This document shows, in pieces, positions 60,101-64,000 of a stretch of 64,000 nucleotides of DNA. The position numbers were made by a program, and so were the translations under genes. Source of the DNA: Hyaloscypha bicolor E (Eukaryota > Ascomycota > Leotiomycetes > Helotiales > Hyaloscyphaceae); assembly GCF_002865645.1 (NCBI RefSeq), contig NW_020194644.1, positions 697,289 through 761,288 of the forward strand. The letters are read 5' to 3'. Each line of letters opens with the position of its first letter. The first letter of the stretch is position 1. The notes beneath the pieces are model-generated. The model did no database searches. It was not told the DNA's origin and worked only from the letters and a program-made list of their open reading frames with translations.

Positions 60101-62800
60101 ATTTATAACTTCTATTTTCTTATAGAAATTAAATTATAATATCTATATTACTATTTTAGTTATTTATTTATTAGTAAGCTTTAAAATATACTAGAATAAA
60201 TAGGTTATAATATTAATATAAAAGCCTTAAGATACTTTATAAAGTACTATAAATAATATTAGAAATTCGGATAATTACCGGAATAATTCAAGTTTAATCT
60301 AAGAAATAATATTAGCTTTAATTATTTTATTATTATTAATATTTTCTATATTTCTAATAAGCCTATATTCTATATTATTAATAAAGGTACTTAATATTAA
60401 GCCGGCTAATAGCTTTAAAATATTAGTATATTATATACTTGAGATATCTTAAAATAGTATTAGATTAATACTTATTTAGGTTCTTCTAATTAAATTATAA
60501 TAAATACTAGAAAGTAGTTTATTAATAAGGAATTTATTTAACTTATAAATACTATAGGAACTAAAATTAAAATCGTTTTTATAGAAGCTTATAATTCTAT
60601 TAGAATTATAAAATACTACTATAGTTCGATTTAATATATTTATTTTATTATTATAGCCAAAATTAATAGAATTAATAAGAATACTATATTTCAAATAGCT
60701 TTTAAGGCTATTAATAATTTTATTAAACCTAATAGTATTATTTTAACTCTTTTAGTTTATAGTATTTTACCTCGAATAATAGAATATAATATCCTATTAC
60801 TAATTATATTATAGTAATTAATAGTACTTAAAAAAGTAATAATAGAAATTCAGAAGTTTTAAGCTAGATACTAGATTATAAGTATTTTAAATATCCAAAA
60901 TAGTTCTAGTATTATTAATATCTATAAACTTTTTTTGAATTCGGATATTCTTATATAATATAAAAGAAATATTAGTTAATCTAATAATTAGAATAAACTA
61001 TATAAGCTAGTAGCTATTAATAGAAAGAACTATATACTAGTTCTACTATATAGTAATATTACCTTCTATTTAATCTCTATAAAGGTCTTTTATATAGGAG
61101 ATATCGAGGTTATTACTAATAATTCCGAATCTGAATCTGTTTTTAAACTCTATAATAAGACTAAAAGTAATATAGATATAATTCCTTCTATTATTTCTAT
61201 TATTTTACTAAAGTATAATAGAAGATATTCTTATAAGACTCCGGATATTATAGTATTTCTATAGGATAATAATTTATATAAGAATTTCTATTAGATTAAA
61301 ATTACTAGCCTTCTAAAAAAGAATATATTTAAGATTACTATTAGATCTCAGATATTAAAGGAAATATATATTTTTAACTCCCGGTTCATTAATAAGATTA
61401 AAAATAAGGGTATAGAAAGAGAGTTTAAGAAGTTGAGACTAGTTATTTAAGCTTATAATAATAGTAAGAAATATATAATATTAATATAATTGCCTATTAT
61501 TTAATATATTAATTAGAGAATTATTCTTAGTATTACTACTATAATAATAGATATTATAGAACTATATTTATATATTATCTTATAAGCTTATATCTAATTA
61601 ATAACTTTATTTAATTATAATTTTTATATTAATCTATTTTATAAACTTACTAGAGAATTAAATCTGAATAATAATTCGGTTCTAAAGGTTATAAAACTAC
61701 TATATAATATATCGGAAGCTGGGAATTACTAGTTTAAAACTTACTATTCCTATTATATTAATAAGCTTTTTATAAAATAATTAACTTATAACTCTTGTTT
61801 TTTTATAGTAAGTAACTCTTCGGAATTATTAGCCTTTAAATTAATAATACCCTATTTATTAGAATTAATAATTTTATAAAAACGGAATAACTAAAGCTCT
61901 AAAAGACTAAGTTCTTGGCTAAGAAATATAAATACCTTATTATTAACTATAATCTCAAGTTTAATAGAAGTATTATTTATATAGATATTACTAGAATTAC
62001 TCTTATATAAGAATACTAGTATAAAAACCTCTGAATTATTTCTATAAAGAATACTACTATTATAAGTAGTAGAAGTACTATTTATTAAGATCTCTCTATT
62101 AAGAACTAATATATTATCTAATATATTAGAGAAATATATATTATATTAGTCTATTAACCAGAAGCTTTATATAATTTATTAATTATTACTTAAGCTATTA
62201 AATCCTCGGAAACTAATATAAAAGTATTTAATAAGTATATTTAATAGCAAATTAAGAATATTACTAGAGAACTAAGATTTATAAGACTAGTAAAGAAGTC
62301 TTTATATTTAATTATTTTTATAAATATTTTATTTATAAATAATACAGATTTCTTTTTCTAAATCAGATATATTCTAGTTCTAGTAAATAGAACTAGATAT
62401 ACTAATATTATTTACTAGTTCTCTACTAAATACAAGAAAATTACTAGAAGTATTTTAGCTTCAGAATTCTATAGTATAGCTTATAGCTTTAATATAAATA
62501 CTTTAGTTAAATCTATAATTAATAAAATACTAGAAATAGAATTATTACTAGTAATTTATATAAATTCGAAGTTATTATATAAATGTCTTATTAAATTAGG
62601 AACTATTTGAAAAAAGTATCTAATAATTAATATAATATATTTCTATTAGATATATAAATAATAAGAGATTATAGAAATTAAATAGATTAAGAAAGAATGA
62701 AATCCTGCTAATTCTATAATAAAATCGAAGCTAATAAATGCCTTTAAATATCTAATTAATACGAATATTATATAATTAGATATAAAGAAATAAATCGAAT
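57200..62800 (+). pseudogene. Copia-2 gag-pol remnant
   Basis: The Gag zinc-knuckle region is at about 58450-58540 (text like F-Y-I-x-E-T-x-x-Y-Y where a functional copy reads C-F-I-C-K-K-x-x-C-W). Integrase lies between about 59900 and 61500. Reverse transcriptase is at about 61500-62100. RNase H is near 62450-62760, with S-E-F-Y-S-I-A-Y-S-F-N, T-L-V-K-S-I-I-N-K-I-L-E and Y-I-N-S-K-L-L-Y. The reading is interrupted by the MITE at 58670-59427 and by many stops. Confidence 0.7.
58670..59427 (+). mobile_element. hAT-like MITE (family A) copy 2, in Copia-2
   Basis: 758 bp from CAGTATAGG to CCTATACTA (CCTATACTG with one RIP change), with the perfect 8-bp duplication AATAAACT (58662-58669 and 59428-59435). 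Terminal match is about 9 bp with weaker similarity further in. It contains three CACGTGAT/CACGTGAC words (58805-58840) and GC-richer text than its host. No transposase frame. Relatives: 17918-18498 with 25514-25837, and a fragment at 52580. The mild mutation shows it arrived late. Confidence 0.9.
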
Positions 62801-62980
62801 ATAAATAGAACAGAAAATAAATATATAAGATAAAAGGCTATAGCCTTTAGTATATAACTAAAACCTTAGAAGTAATATAAATATATAAAGTATTTAGGAA
62901 ATCTAGTATTAGGCAGGATTAGGGAATTTATATATAATTAGAAAAAAGTACTATTTTTTGCATTTTTAAAAAGGTTCTAA

Positions 62981-63244
62981 TATTAATATAGCTATAGTTA
63001 TTAATAGTTATATAATATAATTATATAATATAAAAGTAACTAAAAGTAATAAAATATAAGTAATAGGCAATAATTATATAATCTTATATTATATAAATAA
63101 CTCGACTAGTAACTAGTCTTTATTAGGCTTAATAGATTTAGAAATTATATATTAATATTATAATATTATAATTCTTATTTCTAAAGAATAATAACTTCAT
63201 TTTATAATTATATAATAGTATTATATATTACTAGTAAACTAATA
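62981..63244 (+). repeat. Copia-2 3' LTR, shortened
   Basis: 264 bp, TATTAATATAGC... to ...GTAAACTAATA. It is shorter than its partner because several of the GGATAT-type repeats are missing, and it is more RIP-mutated. Confidence 0.87.
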
Positions 63245-64000
63245 ATTGAACTTATATTTTACTAAATTTATAAAAAGCTAGTATTATTATAATTATTTAA
63301 ATATATATTAAACTATTATTATATATTATTTTAGGTTTTCTAAATAAATTAAAATATTATTTAAATAAATTATATAAAACTTATTAATATATAATTAATA
63401 TATATTTAAAATATTATTAAAATATTAGAAAATCTAAAAATATAATATAATATTTAAAGTATTTATAACTAATAATAAATATTTTTTAAATCTAGTTTTA
63501 TATATATTTTTATTTTATTAATAAATAATAATAGTATCTAGTTCTTAATAATAATTCTATTTAGATTCTAATAATTAATATATAAATATAGATTATTCTT
63601 TTAGAATAAATATAATTAAAATAATAAATTTATTTCTTTTTTAAACTAATATTAAAATATTTTTAAAGAACTTTAAGTTTCTTTTCTAATAATATATATA
63701 TAAAGCTATATAATAATTATATAATATATTTATAGCTTTTATAAAGAATATTTAGAAAAAATTCTATTATTTTCTAGAAAATATAATTATTCTATTTATT
63801 ATAGAATAAATAATTAATAGAAAAATATATATCTTATATTTTATTATTTTAATAAACTTTCTAATATTTAGAACTTTAATCTTTTATAATTAAATCTAGT
63901 ATTTTTATATTATTTTTCTAAAGAAAATTAGGGAATTAATTTAATAGTATTATATTAATATAGTTTAAATTAAAATTATATAATATAAAATATATATTAG

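Larger units (their letters stand above)
56232..63244 (+). mobile_element. Copia-2 LTR retrotransposon, inserted in Gypsy-2b
   Basis: A 7013-bp element with LTRs at 56232-56530 (299 bp) and 62981-63244 (264 bp). Proteins read on the plus strand in the same order as Copia-1. The flanking five bases are GTTAA and ATTGA, consistent with an original GTTGA that suffered one G-to-A change in each copy. Subtracting the 758-bp MITE and its 8-bp duplication leaves 6247 bp, almost exactly the length of Copia-1. It is younger than Gypsy-2b and older than the MITE inside it. Confidence 0.9.
52712..64000 (-). mobile_element. Gypsy-2b LTR retrotransposon, interrupted by Copia-2, runs past the window end
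   Basis: The second copy of Gypsy-2. The LTR at 52712-53020 (3' in element sense) and the internal region to 56231 align with 18499 to about 22318. After Copia-2 the match resumes at 63245, corresponding to about 22688, and continues to the window end (about 23647). About 370 bp of the family sequence is missing at the Copia-2 insertion point. Mutation is deeper than in Gypsy-2: many C/G positions still present there are T/A here. The minus-strand pol is unreadable as a frame. Confidence 0.87.

Noticed and set aside
4499..63244. CRISPR array from the recurring 310-bp units
   Set aside because: The repeated units are LTRs with target duplications, far apart and far too long for CRISPR repeats; the organism is eukaryotic.
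1..64000. tRNA, rRNA or other structural RNA genes
   Set aside because: No tRNA-like A/B-box pair with cloverleaf stems and no rRNA-like stretch was noticed; a covariance-model scan would be needed to exclude small ones.

Overview
The window looks like a piece of a filamentous ascomycete (Pezizomycotina) genome. Long, very AT-rich blocks made of decayed transposons alternate with short islands of normal composition. The islands hold spliced fungal genes of the families linked to non-self recognition. In the AT-rich blocks the open frames of retrotransposon proteins are still readable codon by codon, but Trp, Gln and Arg codons have become TAG, TAA and TGA, and TG/CA dinucleotides have become TA. 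That is the pattern of repeat-induced point mutation (RIP), known from fungi of this group. The exact species cannot be told from the sequence.

Layout. 1-11.4 kb: a plus-strand Gypsy element (Gypsy-1, cut by the window start) with a minus-strand Copia element (Copia-1, 4499-10752, TSD CTATT) inserted in it. 11.7-17.8 kb: first gene island, with a broken patatin/NB-ARC NLR-type gene (12117-16052), two 115-bp LTR-like elements with perfect 5-bp duplications, a 180-bp tandem repeat and a degenerate telomere-like stretch. 17.9-25.8 kb: a hAT-like MITE split by a Gypsy element (Gypsy-2, 18499-25508, TSD CCGAG). 26.6-26.9 kb: a solo LTR. 27.9-29.9 kb: a piggyBac-type DNA transposon with a transposase frame holding 13 stops but no frameshift. 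29.9-37.8 kb: Gypsy-3a (minus strand). 38.8-43.6 kb: second gene island, with an unrecognised gene broken by a second hAT-like MITE (39369-40075, TSD GACATATT), an intact HET-domain gene (41115-42845) and a 5'-truncated small gene on the minus strand. 44.1-52.2 kb: Gypsy-3b (plus strand, TSD TATTT), carrying a solo Copia LTR and a 200-bp insertion. 52.7 kb to the end: a second Gypsy-2 copy (minus strand) holding Copia-2 (56232-63244), which itself holds a hAT-like MITE (58670-59427). This is a three-level nest.

The genes do not form a pathway. The shared theme is allorecognition and programmed cell death: the NLR-type gene and the HET gene belong to families used in vegetative incompatibility. 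Only the HET gene looks intact. In two of the broken genes, removing the inserted element plus one duplicated target restores the reading frame exactly, so those insertions hit genes that were in frame there. All boundaries and target-site duplications were read by eye; nothing was computed or searched.
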